DNA of 64,000 nt from Channa striata (GCA_033026295.1 CM065170.1:19168040-19232039), one strand, 5' to 3'. Positions 37,264-50,700 are shown, numbered from the stretch's first letter. Numbers and translations are program-made. Notes: generated by a model not told the origin, from the sequence alone.

Positions 37264-37850
37264 CGGTCCTCGGAACAGCTCAGCTCGTAGGAGGGAAAAG
37301 TGGAAGAAGTTCTCGGTGCGATGTCTGTTCGGCCGTGAAGGTTCCGGGGGTTTCCGCCGAGCGCAGCGGGGCGTGTGTGGAATGGGCGAGGCTCTCACCC
37401 CGATGCCCACACACCCACACACACACTCACGCCGGTTCCATTCATTCATGCTCGCCTTGGTAACTGACCTCAGTGACTTGAGAGGGGCTAAAATTAGAGC
37501 CGAGATCTGTGCAGACCCTCAGCTTCCTCCCCAGCAGTGACAGGGGCTTTCTGAGCCGGCGTGACGCACGCCGCGTTTGCGCTTGCGTTGGCAGTCATGA
37601 GTTTGCGGTGAGCAGAGCAGATTCTCTCAACAAGCTCGAAACCACAAGTGATTTTGTCCGAAAACCCCAGTGCGACCGCAGCTGTGCTTCCTGTGTTTAC
37701 AAAGGTTGACTCCCTCCCCTTTTCTTTTTGACACCTGTCATCTGTTCCACAACACAGGCTCGTCACTGTGGAAACGCCGCTGAGCCACGACAAGAAGGAG
37801 GCGCCGAGGATTCCCGAGAGCGGCAGACACAGAGGAGAGGAGCCGCCGCG

Positions 37851-37851
37851 A

Positions 37852-37885
<34 letters not shown>

Positions 37886-40800
37886 CGCCACGGTGGAGCG
37901 CTTCCTCAAGCTGGGATACTCCCAGACTGACATCCTGAGGGTGCTGGAGAGCCTCCGCCACGATGCCCAGACCAACGACATCCTGGAGGAGCTGATCAAG
38001 ACCTGCCACACTCGCACATACAGTGACAAAGGCGCCCCAGAGAGCCCCAAGCTGGTGTCCAGGGGCTGCAGCCCGAGCCCGGGTCAGCCCAGAACCAGAG
38101 CTGACAGAGAGCCAGCAGCCGACTTCAGACCAGTGGTTATAGATGGAAGCAACGTGGCCATGAGGTGAGTGCACTTTGAAAATAACTGTTATGGTTATGA
38201 CGCTCTAATACTTACAGAAGGCTGCTGAGTCAGTTAATGCCTACAGATGACTTAAATATCTGTGTCAGACATGTGAACGGTGGGGCTGCAGAAGTGTAAG
38301 GCAACATGAAAACCTCCAACTTGCACTAACACACAGTCCTTGAGCAAATGTACTTAGATACTTTCCACCAACCTTTCAATTTCATTCACAGGCCGAAGCA
38401 AAAGTTACCGCAGACAAAAATATTTTGCACTATTTTACTCAAAGTGCACTTTTAGTTCTCAACTTCCTTCACAACAACTCGGTGGCAGTGCGAGGCCGCC
38501 AAAGGGCAGAGCTGTTCTCCTCGTGTGGGAAACAAGTAGAAAAAGAGCCATTTACAGTAGATCCATTAAAAACACTTCAAAATCAGTCATTTCCATTATC
38601 ATATCAGGCTCTCGGTTTATGTCAAATCTTGTTTCAGTTCACTGATTTGATCTCAGCACACTTCCTCTTTAAGCATGTGGGAAGTGAAAACATGGTGTGT
38701 GTGCCTACATTCTTTTCTTTCAATTCAACCCCATCGCATGTCTGAAGGACACATTTTCACATCACATCCGAGCAGCTCGGGTCTTCCTCCGGCTGACATG
38801 GAAGTGTGTGACCAAGAGCTCTCCACTACCTGACCTAATTTGGGAAACAAGGAAGCTGTGAGTCAAAATTGGGCCTGACATTCACTGTGGAAAACAAGAG
38901 AAAGGTTTTTCACAACACGTATTCCCGTAAGGACATGAACTGACTTGACAGACGCAGTTTTTACCGCTCTACATTTATTCCCAGGTAACTGTAGCTGGGC
39001 CACTTCCTCACGTCCTAGACCTGATCAGCTGTGAACTGGACGTAAACTGGCTTATGTTTGTCCATGTTCAACTGTGAAGTTATAGAAGTTTTGACCTGGA
39101 CAATGGTCAAAGCTCCTAATGTACCGAGTCCTACATTTCCCATAAGACAACTCATCTCGGGCTTAGACCCTCCCCACCCATGTCTCGTCCACATGACAAT
39201 GTAAAATTTCATACCTCATACACAATCATTGTGAATGAAGCAATGAGGCAGTTTAAAGCTGCACTTATCATGTTTAATGATAAACACGTGTCTAGTTGTG
39301 CTCAACCTGCAGAGAATTACCACCCCACTTTGCATTTTAGCCCTGTTTGGCTTTGTTTTGGTTCTCATGCGTGCAGCTTAAACTTTAACCCAGCCATTTT
39401 ATCCAGCAACAGACACATTTGTGGCTGACACACACAGCTGGCGATTTGCCAGCGAACATAGTGAACATAGTGCTCAGCTAAAGAGAGAGACGTGTCCTGC
39501 AGGTGATCATTCCAAATGTGGCCATGAGGACAGTGAGCGCAGGACAATAAAATATTAAGCAAGTCTCCAAATTGAGCAGCTGCAATCATGCTCAAAATGT
39601 GCAATATGCCTGGCTCTGACAACACTGGTTAAATGCGTGAGAGTCGCGACAGCCTGTGCAGTGAATGATCAAGGAAATGTTCTTTATTCAAAGTGAAATT
39701 TATGACATGCCAGTAAAAGGTACGGCGGCTATATTTGTTCTGAATCCATTAACAATCTCATGCCAGGGCTTGTCTTCAGTACCTGTTGTATGCAAAGCGT
39801 CTCACCACTTCCTGCTGATCAAATGAAGGGGAAGTCCCACCCACATGTGCGCACACACACACAGACACACACGTACACACACCTTTTACTTTTTTCTGCA
39901 AACAATACAGCTACGTACAGCCTTGGTAGCACTTGAATATGTCACTGTAAAGCAGATCAGATTTCTGATTCAAGGTGGAGATAATGATTATAATGCAAAA
40001 ACTTGTGACAAAAAACAAGTGAGAAAGGCAAAGAGCTTGTGGCACCGGTTACTGTATGTTCTGACAATCTTTAAAGGTCACTGTGCTCTTTTCATATTGG
40101 AGGATCAGAAGTTGTGATTTGGTTACATTAGCGTCACGGTTTAGATTCGACAGAGATGAAAACAATACCACGAAACGGTGCCAAACAAAATGATTAATGC
40201 TAATTCCAGACACTTTCTCGATTTGCTCAATTCAGAAATGTTGCTACTGCTGTGCAAAGCACAATAGCTTACAGTAAAATGTTAATAAGATGCACGTGAA
40301 ACGTCTCAGTTCTCACAGTTACTCATCTTTGTGCTTTTGCAATTGTGCCTTGCAACACCGTCTACTTCCTTAAAAAGGGGAGAAGAGGCGTGCGTGCGTA
40401 ACATGTACAAAAGAAGAAGTTTATTTCCTTGGTGGGGTTGACTCTGTTCTGTGTCATTGTAGCCATGGTGACAAGAAGGTGTTTTCATGCCGGGGCCTCC
40501 AGCTGGCAGTGAACTGGTTCTGGGACAAAGGCCTGCGCGACATCACTGTGTTTGTTCCCCTGTGGAGGAAGGAACAGCCGCGACCGGAGGCGCCCATCAC
40601 AGGTGAGGGCACGTGACTGAGCAACTTCAAGAATTTCTGTTATGTTGGATATTTGCACATTGCATACTTCAGCTTCAACTCACCCACATGTGTCAACACA
40701 CGGTTTGAGGAAGAGGTGCCACACAATAAGCATAATATTCATATTCCCGCCTTCTGGTCAGGAACAACCACAAGGTTCGAATGCACTGACAGTTAAATCA

Positions 40801-43800
40801 CGAGATGACACAGTCTGTAACTTCCTTAATCAATTCCAAACACTGGCTTCATTATGAAGACTGGCCTAACAGCTTTTGTCTTCTTATTGATTCATACCAG
40901 TAAATGTCCATCAGAACCCAAGATCTTGTCAGGAGCTCAGAGAGCCGAAAACTGCAGTAGCGTCACTGCCATTACCTGCTATTTATTTATTCACATGGAC
41001 TCGTGCATCACACTCCTTTAGCTCTCCCTGTTTGTTAAATGCATCATTGGCTTCAGTAACTAGTGGGTAATTGTGTCTGTCTGATGTCTGTTTATGGGTA
41101 AGTCGACCAAAACAATGAGCTAAAAAGGGCAGATAATTCACTGTGGGTTCATGGCCGTGGGGCCTCGATCCACCGTCAGTGTAAGACATGTTTGCAAACC
41201 TCTAAAGGAAAAATGAATTGTTATTATTCTCTTTGTAGCTCAACAGCCTTTATTCCACCTATTAGAATGTACTAGTAGCTTCATAGGCAGGTGTGAAACA
41301 AACATCTGCGTCACAGGAAATGATGCATTTTACTCTCAGCAAAATAAGAAGAATCACCAGAAAAAAGTGAAGAACACGTAGGGCCCATAATGCTGAGCGT
41401 CTCCAGTACAACATGTTGAGACATTAGCTGGAAATATATAAACCACAGGTTGTTGTGCCAAGCTGTCATCAAAACCATGGAGCTAAGAAAAAAAAATCAA
41501 TCTTAATAACAGCCGTGTCAAATCATGTGCCACTGGTGGCAAATCTGCTGCTGGCAGCTTTCCATGACTCTACTCGGACTCTAACTTTCTTCATGTTTGG
41601 CAGCTGTTGGCAACTTGACTTTACTGGATTTCATTTCACAGTGAACAAGTGTCAAACTGCCCTAAAGTGTCTCAAGCAATGAGGAAGTGATATTGCAATA
41701 AAATGTTTTCCTCATGTTGAACCAAGTCACCAGAAAATAGATTTTTATTCCTGAAAACAACAGCAGTTAGCAGTTTATAAGAAACCATCGCCTGCCCCAA
41801 GTACAGTTGTAAAGCTGAAGTGGAGGAGAGCCAAAACATGTGATATAATTACATTTCTTATTAAATTACATCACAATCCTTAGCCATCGTGATGCACAGC
41901 CCAGCTATATTGGACGAGTTGTGGTTGGCTGTTTGCCGCCGTGGGCTTTGCAGTGCCAGGACCGTCCCTAGTAAAGACATTTTGTAGTTCACCATTGTAG
42001 TTAGAGCTCGGCATTAGTGTTGCTGGGAAGGCAGCACAGGACATGTACAGTGGCAGAATGACGTGGTCCTGTGGAAAAGCAAACAGATTCTCAGAGGGGT
42101 CGCTTATTGAACCGAAATGGAGTAAAGTGAAGCTAAATATATGATTTCCTGTGAAACATCTGTTACATTATGGTGCCAACAGCAATTTGTCCGCTGCTAA
42201 TCTCCAGGAAGCCAGCACCCTGGCAGTGTCACCCGAGTTTAAAATTTACTTTCGCCTGTGTAGCAGTGGCCAAGTGAGATTAAACCTGATTTTTACACAA
42301 AACTTTCGCAGCTCATATTAAATGTTGTTTTCACACTAGAACGGCGAGCAGCATATAATAAACTATTCTCATGTGTCTCTTAGATCAACATATTCTCCAT
42401 GAGCTGGAGAAAAGGAAAATCCTTGTCTACACACCGTCCCGTTGTGTCAACGGTAAGAGGGTGGTGTGCTACGATGACCGGTACATCATCAAGTTGGCCT
42501 ATGACTCAGACGGCATCGTTGTGTCCAACGACAACTACCGCGACCTGCAGACAGAGAATCCCCAGTGGAAGAAGTTCATAGAAGAGAGGCTGCTGATGTA
42601 CACATTTGCCAATGACAAGTAAGGCCGATGGCACATAGGCAACATGAATGACAGATTTCGGAGAGGCGTGAAAAATATATTTTGACTTGGGTGGAGGTTA
42701 ATTATTAATTATTAACTGTGTGTCTGTGCGGATGCAGGTTCATGCCTCCAGATGATCCTCTGGGTAGAAATGGCCCGACCATCGACGAATTCCTGAGAAA
42801 GAAGCCTTGGACCCTGGACAACAAGCTGCAGCACTGTCCATACGGTTGGTTCACTCTTCTGTTTCAGCACTGATAATCATCAGTTGGTTCTTGCATTTTC
42901 TCACCCGAACTGGAACTAAGGCCTTAGGCCAAGCAGCACGAATCAGCTCAGCTTTTACAGTTCAACAGCAGCAGGTCCAGACTTTAAAAGACCACGTGTA
43001 GCGGGAGAAGTTTAGAGGCTCCATCTACAGGCAAGGAAAGTAAATGCAAGGAAGGCAAATTTGGCAGCGGTGCCACCTGCAGACAATGAACGTTACTGCA
43101 GGGTTTTCTATAAAATGCTTTGCAAACAATAAAACAAAAGAAAGATTGGAATAAAAAAAAAAGTGTAAAAATTAAATGAACAAATGTTAGAAAGCAATTG
43201 GATTGGTTGCAACATTCAGTTTAAAGCCGATGTCACATATAAATCATCACTATTCAAAGTTGAATAGGCTGCTGCTCTAACATTCATTAGCTCCACAGAA
43301 AAGTGTGTTTACAGTGGCGCAGGCAGGACGAGACACACACGCAAACACTCCACCCTGTTAAAGTTAAAGGTTACACCGATGTGACGTGACTCTTTCTTCC
43401 TTTCTTTCAGGAAAGAAGTGTACTTATGGAGTAAAGTGCAAGTTCTACCACCCAGAGCGGGCCAACCAATCACAGCTCTCTGTGGCCGACGAGCTAAGGG
43501 CACTGAGAGACAAGGCCAAAAACTTCTCACCTAAAACTAGCCTGCAGGACACACAGTCGAGCCCTTCGCTGTACCCGCTGGGGCAAAGATACGGCTCATT
43601 GACTCCACCTCCCCTGAGCATTGAGGACCAGTCACCGAGGGCTTCACCCAGTGAACTGTTCATCCGAGAGTCCAACAGCCCGAGAAACCCACCCAGCACA
43701 AACCTCCCTTACTGCCTGAGCTCCGACATGGAGGAGACGTGTAGCTCCACAGAGAGCTCGCTGTCCATGCTCTACATCCAAGACCTGTCCAGCAGCTTAG

Positions 43801-44350
43801 ACAGCTCCTCCCACAGCTTCAGCAGCGGGGTGGCCAGCTACAGCCCGAGCCACGACGACGATTCCCTCTCCGGGTCGTTCGGCGAAAACATCCAGAGGCC
43901 CTGTGTGTACAGAGGCTACCACCATCATCAACACGGCTCGGTTTCCGGTGACTGCCCCACGTGCAGCCAATGCAGGTGCTGTCACCAGCACACCAGCATG
44001 CCCCCGCACCGTTACCACCAAGCATGGACCTCCTGCCCAGCTCTGCTTCCACACAATGGGGAGTACTCAAGCCATTTTCTGAAAACCTGTGCTTCAGGCA
44101 GCCCTCCAACAGACAGACCCACAGCTTGCCCAGGAACCAATGGGTTCAAGGTAGCCTCTCTAATGCTAGGGGGAGCGGGCAGGCTAAGAGCCCGGCCAAC
44201 GAGCAGAGGAACGGCCTGAAGAGGCGGCTGAGCACCATCTTCCCCCAGAGCATGGTGGAGCAAGTCATGAATACTTACCCGCACATCACAGACATGCCTA
44301 AGCTGATTTCTCTCATCCAGAACTACAGGAGCAGCCACATCTCCTATTAA
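37851..44350 (+). CDS. zc3h12d: Regnase-4 (CCCH zinc-finger PIN-like RNase, ZC3H12D)
   Basis: Coding exons: 37851-38164, 40463-40602, 42384-42618, 42738-42844, then 43411-44350, probably split as 43411-43975 and 44098-44350. The split model gives 537 aa (human 527). After a nine-Gln tract comes a UBA-like segment (VERFLKLGYSQTDILRVLES), then the PIN/NYN RNase domain from about 95 (VVIDGSNVAMS). Metal-binding acids are visible at D98, D182/D183 and D201/D205. The CCCH finger has C263, C269, C275 and H279 (CX5CX5CX3H). The conserved C-terminal helical domain (LSTIFPQSMVEQVMNTYPHI) lies in a different frame from the zinc-finger part; see the finding on 43975-44098. The family cleaves stem-loops in inflammatory mRNA 3'UTRs. 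The coding exon acceptor lies 93 nt before the ATG (GCCGCGATGG context). Confidence 0.94.
37857..37883 (+). repeat. (CAG)9 coding repeat
   Basis: Nine CAG codons directly after ATG-GAG encode a polyglutamine run at residues 3-11 of zc3h12d. Being a pure triplet run, it may vary in length between individuals. Confidence 0.92.
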
Positions 44351-44790
44351 GTTACAAAGACTTCTGTTTGCTGAGCCCACATTGGAGTTCTCATGCCAGA
44401 TAAAAAGTGAAAACTGAGAAAAGTGAACCGATAAATCACTGTGAATTTTCATTACTATGAACCATACCTTTCCTTGTAAACATTGCAAACTTAACTTTTA
44501 CTTCTAAGCATTAAAAGTGACTTAATTTGACGAAATCTTGAAAATGTAGCTCAGTGAATACTATTTATTTATCCCAGTGTACAAGTGCAATGCACTACGC
44601 TCTAACCATGCTACTTAATGTAGCACTGAAAGATGCTTTATTAAAGCAGCATGTTGTTTATCCCATGTTGCCTCAAAGTGAGGAAGGTTATTCTCTGTAC
44701 TTCTGTAAAGAATGTCATTCACCTTTCTCTGATGGGAAGTTTGTCTTTTTGCTGTGCCTGTGAAATAAAGCCCTCACATAACAGTCTGTA
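44351..44790 (+). other. zc3h12d 3' untranslated region
   Basis: Follows the TAA at 44348-44350. A clear AATAAA at 44764-44769 marks the likely end. TATTTATTTA at 44562-44571 is an AU-rich element, expected to shorten mRNA half-life. Confidence 0.75.
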
Positions 44791-45735
44791 CAGAACTGTA
44801 TGAAGGACGCTTCATATGTGCCGACAAGAGCTTCTGTAACTGGGCAAAGCAGCAAATGATACAATAGAATTATGGAAATATTGTGGCTTCCATAATATAT
44901 ACTTTGTTCTTAAGTGGTTATTTACGGTCCAACTGCAAGTTTCAGGTAAAGAAACTGAAGGAAACAAGGATCTTTCAGATGTCATTGAGCCAGTTTCTCC
45001 AACTTTAAACGACGTATTAGCAGGGAAATGTTCTTAAATAGCAAAAGCATTTATTGTACAAAAGTTGGCATTGTTTGCTTTATGCAGATTCAATGAGGGC
45101 AGCACTGTAAAACCAGCTGCTGTAAGATAAAACTGCAAACCCAAAAATATCTGAAATATTGTTAAAAATTAAAGAAAAGCTGTGGCAGTACACAGATCTT
45201 GTACTTCAGTAAATGTGTCAGTATAAACATTCTATACTGAACTGAACTAAACAAATAATGCAATACAGATGCTAACCAATAAAAATACATCACTACTTAA
45301 ATGTTAATTGAGTTTTGTATAAAGGAGATGTAACTACATAAAGTAACTAAAGCTGAAAAATATATGGTTACTGGTCAGTAACCTGAGCAGTCTAACCAGA
45401 GCCGTGACCTCAATCATTATTTACACACCCCCAAGATTATTCTCCAAAGACATAACAATTACTGTGCAAAAAAATTGGAGCTTTAAACTTTGTGTTTCAA
45501 ACTTTTCTTGACAAAGATTCACTCTCAAGCTTTATAAAAGTTGCACTGAGGTGACAGACCTGGAAGTGTAAAAGACTTTGAGCCCCGTTTTAATACAAAA
45601 CACTTGGTTACTGCACAGACTTGGAAACATTAATCCTGGAGAGATGAGGTTTGCTGGTAACACTCCACGACAGACAGTGTCTGTTGCTGCCATCTGATGG
45701 AGAAATGTAGCATCACAACACACACCAAAAGCCTT
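44791..45735. other. Spacer between converging zc3h12d and tab2 transcripts
   Basis: About 0.95 kb of AT-rich DNA in which I see no gene, repeat family or RNA. Confidence 0.5.
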
Positions 45736-47763
45736 CAGAACAGATTTTTTTTTATTTTTACAAATAACTTATCTGTTACAAAGACAGTTTCCCAGCTAAA
45801 ATCAAAAACACTTTAGATATCCAAATTATTTTTTTTTTTCATTTTAATAAAACATGAATAAACTGCCTCTTCACACCAAGGTGCAGATAAAGCTGAAATC
45901 TGGTTTCATTGGGATGGAAAAAGGAAAGAAAAAAAAAAGTATGGCATAAGTGCTTAAGAGACAACAAATGATCTTTTACTGTTAAATGGGTTTAAACAAT
46001 ACTAAGATTTTTGGTTGTCAAAATGGCACTTGTGTTTGACAGAACAGATTATCAAGACAAATTCAATAGTTCTAAAGGCACTAACCCAAGGCAACAATTT
46101 CACAAATGTGGAAAAAACTAAGTAACTACTCCACAGATAAGGTAAGTTATGACAATAAGTAAACTTTAGAAACACCCTCGTCGATAAAAGCTTAGGAGGA
46201 TGAACTGAGCCAAATAAAAAGACACGTATACAAAGTGGACAGTGGTGTTGTGCTTACACTTTGCTAAAGACATTGTTTTCTGCCTTGTCTGCTTCCAAGG
46301 CGTTGACCTGTTGTGTAGGAGGCATGGGACCCATATAAAAATTTCTACATTACAGGAACATTTTCAACAGAAACATATTCACTTGGAGCTTTGGTACCTC
46401 ACAGAAACCCAATCAAGGTGAACAACGAAGTGGAACCCAATCAGCTGCTCCAGGAGCCGTTTGACATCACTCTGCAGCATCATCCTGATTGTACTGGAAA
46501 AATGAGTCTCTTTGCACTGAGGTGTAGTTGTCCCCAAACAATAAACCTACATTCCAGTTGTCAGAAAAGATAGCACTTTGTAATTTTTGCTTTTTGACCC
46601 CATCCCTTCCCTGACATACCCAAACATATTTGGTGCCCTGGAAAAACAACAATAACAAAAACAACAACAAAAATACTCCTCCATCGCCTTCCAATTTGCT
46701 GCATCTGCAGATCGTACACAGGAAACTCAGCAAGTCCACAAGCAATGAACGGACCTGGCAGACGTAGCTTCATGGTGACTGCGAGGGTTTCTTTACCGCT
46801 CCGCTCCTCTACTTCTGCAAGGCTTCAACTCTCACAGATATCAAGTAAAAAGCTTAAAAAGGGAGCATGGTGCTTATTTGTTTGAAAGAGGGAAACAGAG
46901 CGAGACAAAAAAGTTAATTAAGTCTATAAAGCTATACTTACAGGAAATACAAGTGATTCATAGTGTGAGGAAGAAGGCTTTTAAGGCACATTCTAAAATT
47001 ATGTACAGTAAAAAGCTCAAAAGGAGTTTCTGCCTCCGTGTACTGTACACAAAGCATGCAACTTAGTTTCTCTTTTTTCAGGAACTCATGATTGAAAAGA
47101 ATGAAACAGGAGGGCAAGAGGCACATTTGAGTGGCACAGATGCTGCCACTTTCCCCTTCGACATCCTCGAAAAACAGCAAACAAACTTTATAGTCCACAA
47201 GTGGCCTGTTCGTTTTCCCTTCGGATGGAGAGCAGTGGCCGCACAGTTGCTAATTCCACGGTCATGTCCCCACAGAGGAAGAAAAATATAATTTCAGCAA
47301 AAGGCACATAGGCACCTGTGTTGTGTGTGGGTGTGTGCTTCTGTGTATGCGTAGGCATGGGTATGTGTGTCGTCACACTGCAGGGCCACACTCGTAATAC
47401 TGTAAGTGGGAGCAGCGAGGTATCCCCGGGGATAAAGTGTCACCCATTGAGCAGAAATGAGGGGGGAGGTAACCCCACGCGATCTGAGTCTCTAAGGTGA
47501 GGTATCATCCAAGTCTTTAGGAAGAAGCACGGGTTGTAAACACTATCCAGTCAAGCCTTCAGCGGACAGCATTCTACAAAGTTTACAAGGAGAAAAGACA
47601 AAACGGAAAATCAGGCCGGGGGACGCACAGTGACTATGCCCCATCCTAGTTCATACACATTCGGGGATAAAAAGGAAGAGAAGGGCCAATTTTCCCTATT
47701 CTGGTTGGGTAGAAGACAGGCGGGCAATGGGAGAGAGGGGCAGCGCGTCACAACCTCGCTGGC
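45736..47763 (-). other. tab2 3' untranslated region
   Basis: On the minus strand this follows the tab2 stop. A candidate poly(A) signal (AAATAAA on the minus strand) lies near 45750 and another AATAAAA-like site near 45840. No coding frame is supported here. The 2-kb length is usual for this gene family, but the end is a guess. Confidence 0.5.
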
Positions 47764-50700
47764 TCAGAAGTGCCGCGGGAACTCGCACTGTTCACAGCGG
47801 TTGAGGGCAGGATGATTGAGGAAGGTGCAGGCTGTGCAGCTCCACTGCGTCCCCTCATCCTCCTCCTGGTCTGCAGTGGGCTTCACTATCTTACTGCCCG
47901 AGTCTGGGACGAGAAGAAAAAGAAGAACAACAACAACAACAGTGTCAGTGCGTAAGGCAATACAAACGCCCGAGTCCCATTAACAACTTTTAATCTTCAC
48001 AGAAGTAATCGACTTTACAGAAATTAATGCTACTATATGAATACCTAAACGTAAGGCTTAGACCAACTTTGGTGAATTGCTGATGAACACAGGGAAGAAG
48101 AAGAAAAAGGAGGAAGACAAAGGTACCAACCGAGTGGTAGGGGAGGGGAAAGACCAGGGGGGGGCTTCATCATGAGCTCAGAGGTCACATTATATCTACA
48201 CCTTCTCCTATCTGGCCCTGCGTGTGATAGAGATGGATGGATGAAATGTGGATGGACAGACAAAGATTAGATTCAGAGGGAAAAGAAGATAAGTACAGAA
48301 ATGAAACAAGTCATAGTCACAACAGGGTTATGCTTGTGAAAACTAATCCCAGCTTCTTTGAATGTGTATGCTGGGTCATTGACCAGTAGAGACAACCCTG
48401 ATAAAAGTTAATCAGGCGGAAATACATGTTGTCATGCTTGTGTTAAATCTGGTGGAATGCTGTCAAAACATGTGAAGAGTTAAAGACACATTCAAATTAG
48501 TAATGCAGCTGCAGTGTATTTTCAAAGACACTAATTCAATTTGTAGTTGATTAAATACACATGCAACCACTGAAGTCCAGTCTGAAGTTCTTAAATTCAA
48601 CAGTTTTATGTAGTTTGAGGGCGACGTCACCAATTTCCAAATTGCTTCATGCAGTTCTAGTTTAAGGAGTACGCGCAAAGTTTCTTCTTCCTCCCCTAGA
48701 ATAAAATATCCCTGTGCTTCCTGGTGGAAAAACTATACAAGGCATATTCAAGTTCAACACCTGGCAGACATGAACTCAAACTACAACTGTGGGGTGTAAG
48801 CTAAAAACGAGTGAAGTCATCAGTGGGAGTATAACAGGGGCTGATACAAATATACTCAAAGACGTCCATTAAAAGAAATGACAGTAATGTTTAACAATGA
48901 AATGAAGAATGTTGAATGACTACGGACGGTTTTCTAAACTTACCAACAGATGAAGTACCTTTGGGTTTGGGCGGGACTGGACCGAGGAATCCAATGTTGT
49001 CATAAAAATTATGGATTGCACTGGGATTGAAGTGTGGTCCTGTAAACAACGCAAAGTGTGGTGAAACCACAGGTTCGACTGTTACTGTTCATAGATGCAC
49101 AATGAGCACCACAATAACGCAAAGACACGACCAACAAAACGGTCGTTTTTGTCACACACATGACTAAAGACAACAAATGTGGCATGGTATGTCTCTTCAC
49201 TACTATTAATAAAAATAAATCTGTAAGAGGCGACCGTGATTTTTCAGCACAGCTGGTCACAGGATACAGTCGGACATTTGTCCACGTCTCGGTTCAAAAT
49301 CCAGATATGCCTAGTCTGACTTGAGTGAATAACAGGAACTATTCATTTGTGTCAATTGCCTTTGCCCTTCCTTCAGCTGTGTGCGCCAGTCAGCTGGAGG
49401 CCTAGCAGTGGAGTGCTGCTAAGGGGCCAATAAATCCCTTGTTATCAACCAGCAAGAGGATGTAATTCAGGAAGAACTGGTAGTTAGCAGTACAATGGCA
49501 GCACCGTAGCTGCGTGTGCCGAAAGGATGTGGACAGACCGGGTCCATGTGCTACAGCTGTAGACCTCAAGAACTTTCATTTCATATTCAAAGTTCATGTT
49601 CTTTTTATGAAACAGACACACGCTGCGTATTGTAAATCAAAGAGAGGAGAGACACCTACCTTTCGTTTGAAGGAGATCAATTTCTTTTGTTAAGTAGTCA
49701 ATGTCGATCTGCAGTGACCTGTTTTTGGATCGCAACTGTTTCATTTCCTCGATCTGACAAAGAAATAAACAAGATGGTAAAAGGTCAAAGTTGGCCAAGA
49801 GGCACAAGACATCAAGGCAGCGTGCTGCTACTCTAGTGGAGTAACTGTCAGCGTGTTAGGAGGAGAGCTGTTCCACTCTCCACAACTGGCTCGCATCAGT
49901 AAACAACAGTAAACCGAGGAGCTACTGAGGTCAGCAACACTGGCCAATTAACTCTGTGCAGCCACTTCCCCTGTCTGTTGACAGTTGCAGCAAAGAGCTG
50001 ACTCAGCTAAAGTCGAGAGCAGCACTACATCTGAACAACTCGATCTGTAGCAGTTAGAAAAGTCTACCGCCACGATCACATATTAAGGTAGTTAACTGCT
50101 GGCTAATTCCTATTTAACCTAGCTGATTAATCTGCCAGTGAACATACTACGGCCTCCAAATCTGCTGCCTGAAATGCAACTTAATTAACTCACAGAGGGA
50201 ATCTGAGAGGCTGAGTTGGATCTCTCCAGTCGTCTTCTGGTCAGGTCATTCTCCATCTCGTTAACTTCTTCTTTTAGCTTCTCAAGCTTCTTTTTCTTCA
50301 GCTCCAGCTCATGCCACAGCCTCTCCATGCGGGCCTTCTGATGGACCAACAATGCTGGAAGAGCACACACACACACACACAGTATTGTCAAAGACGGTTT
50401 CTTCAGCAAAATTCACCAATCAGTAAAGTTTACCGAGACAAGTAGCAGGAATTAGCATAGTAAACAAAACACAAGAACATACAAATAATTATTACTACCG
50501 TCATATTCATAAACATACCCTCACAAATAGAGTGTAGCTTAAAGTCGCATAAAACCAAAACCGTTTCAACTAACCTTCCTATGGATACACTGTACGCTCA
50601 CTGGCCAATTTATGAAGTTACTTTCAACTGAAGGTGTATGCAAATGCCGGAGTCTTTCGTTTTTTTGTTGATTTCTCCGATGCACAGAATTATTTTCGTT

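Noticed and set aside
37042..37449. 135-codon minus-strand ORF in zc3h12d intron 1
   Set aside because: Arises from a GC-rich, stop-poor stretch including the GGGTC repeat; low-complexity translation and no splice context.
37494..38174. 226-codon minus-strand ORF opposite zc3h12d exon 1
   Set aside because: Antisense of a GC-rich coding exon; it reads the CAG repeat as poly-Leu or poly-Cys and resembles no protein family.
44012..44488. 158-codon minus-strand ORF at the zc3h12d 3' end
   Set aside because: Antisense shadow of the conserved C-terminal domain frame.
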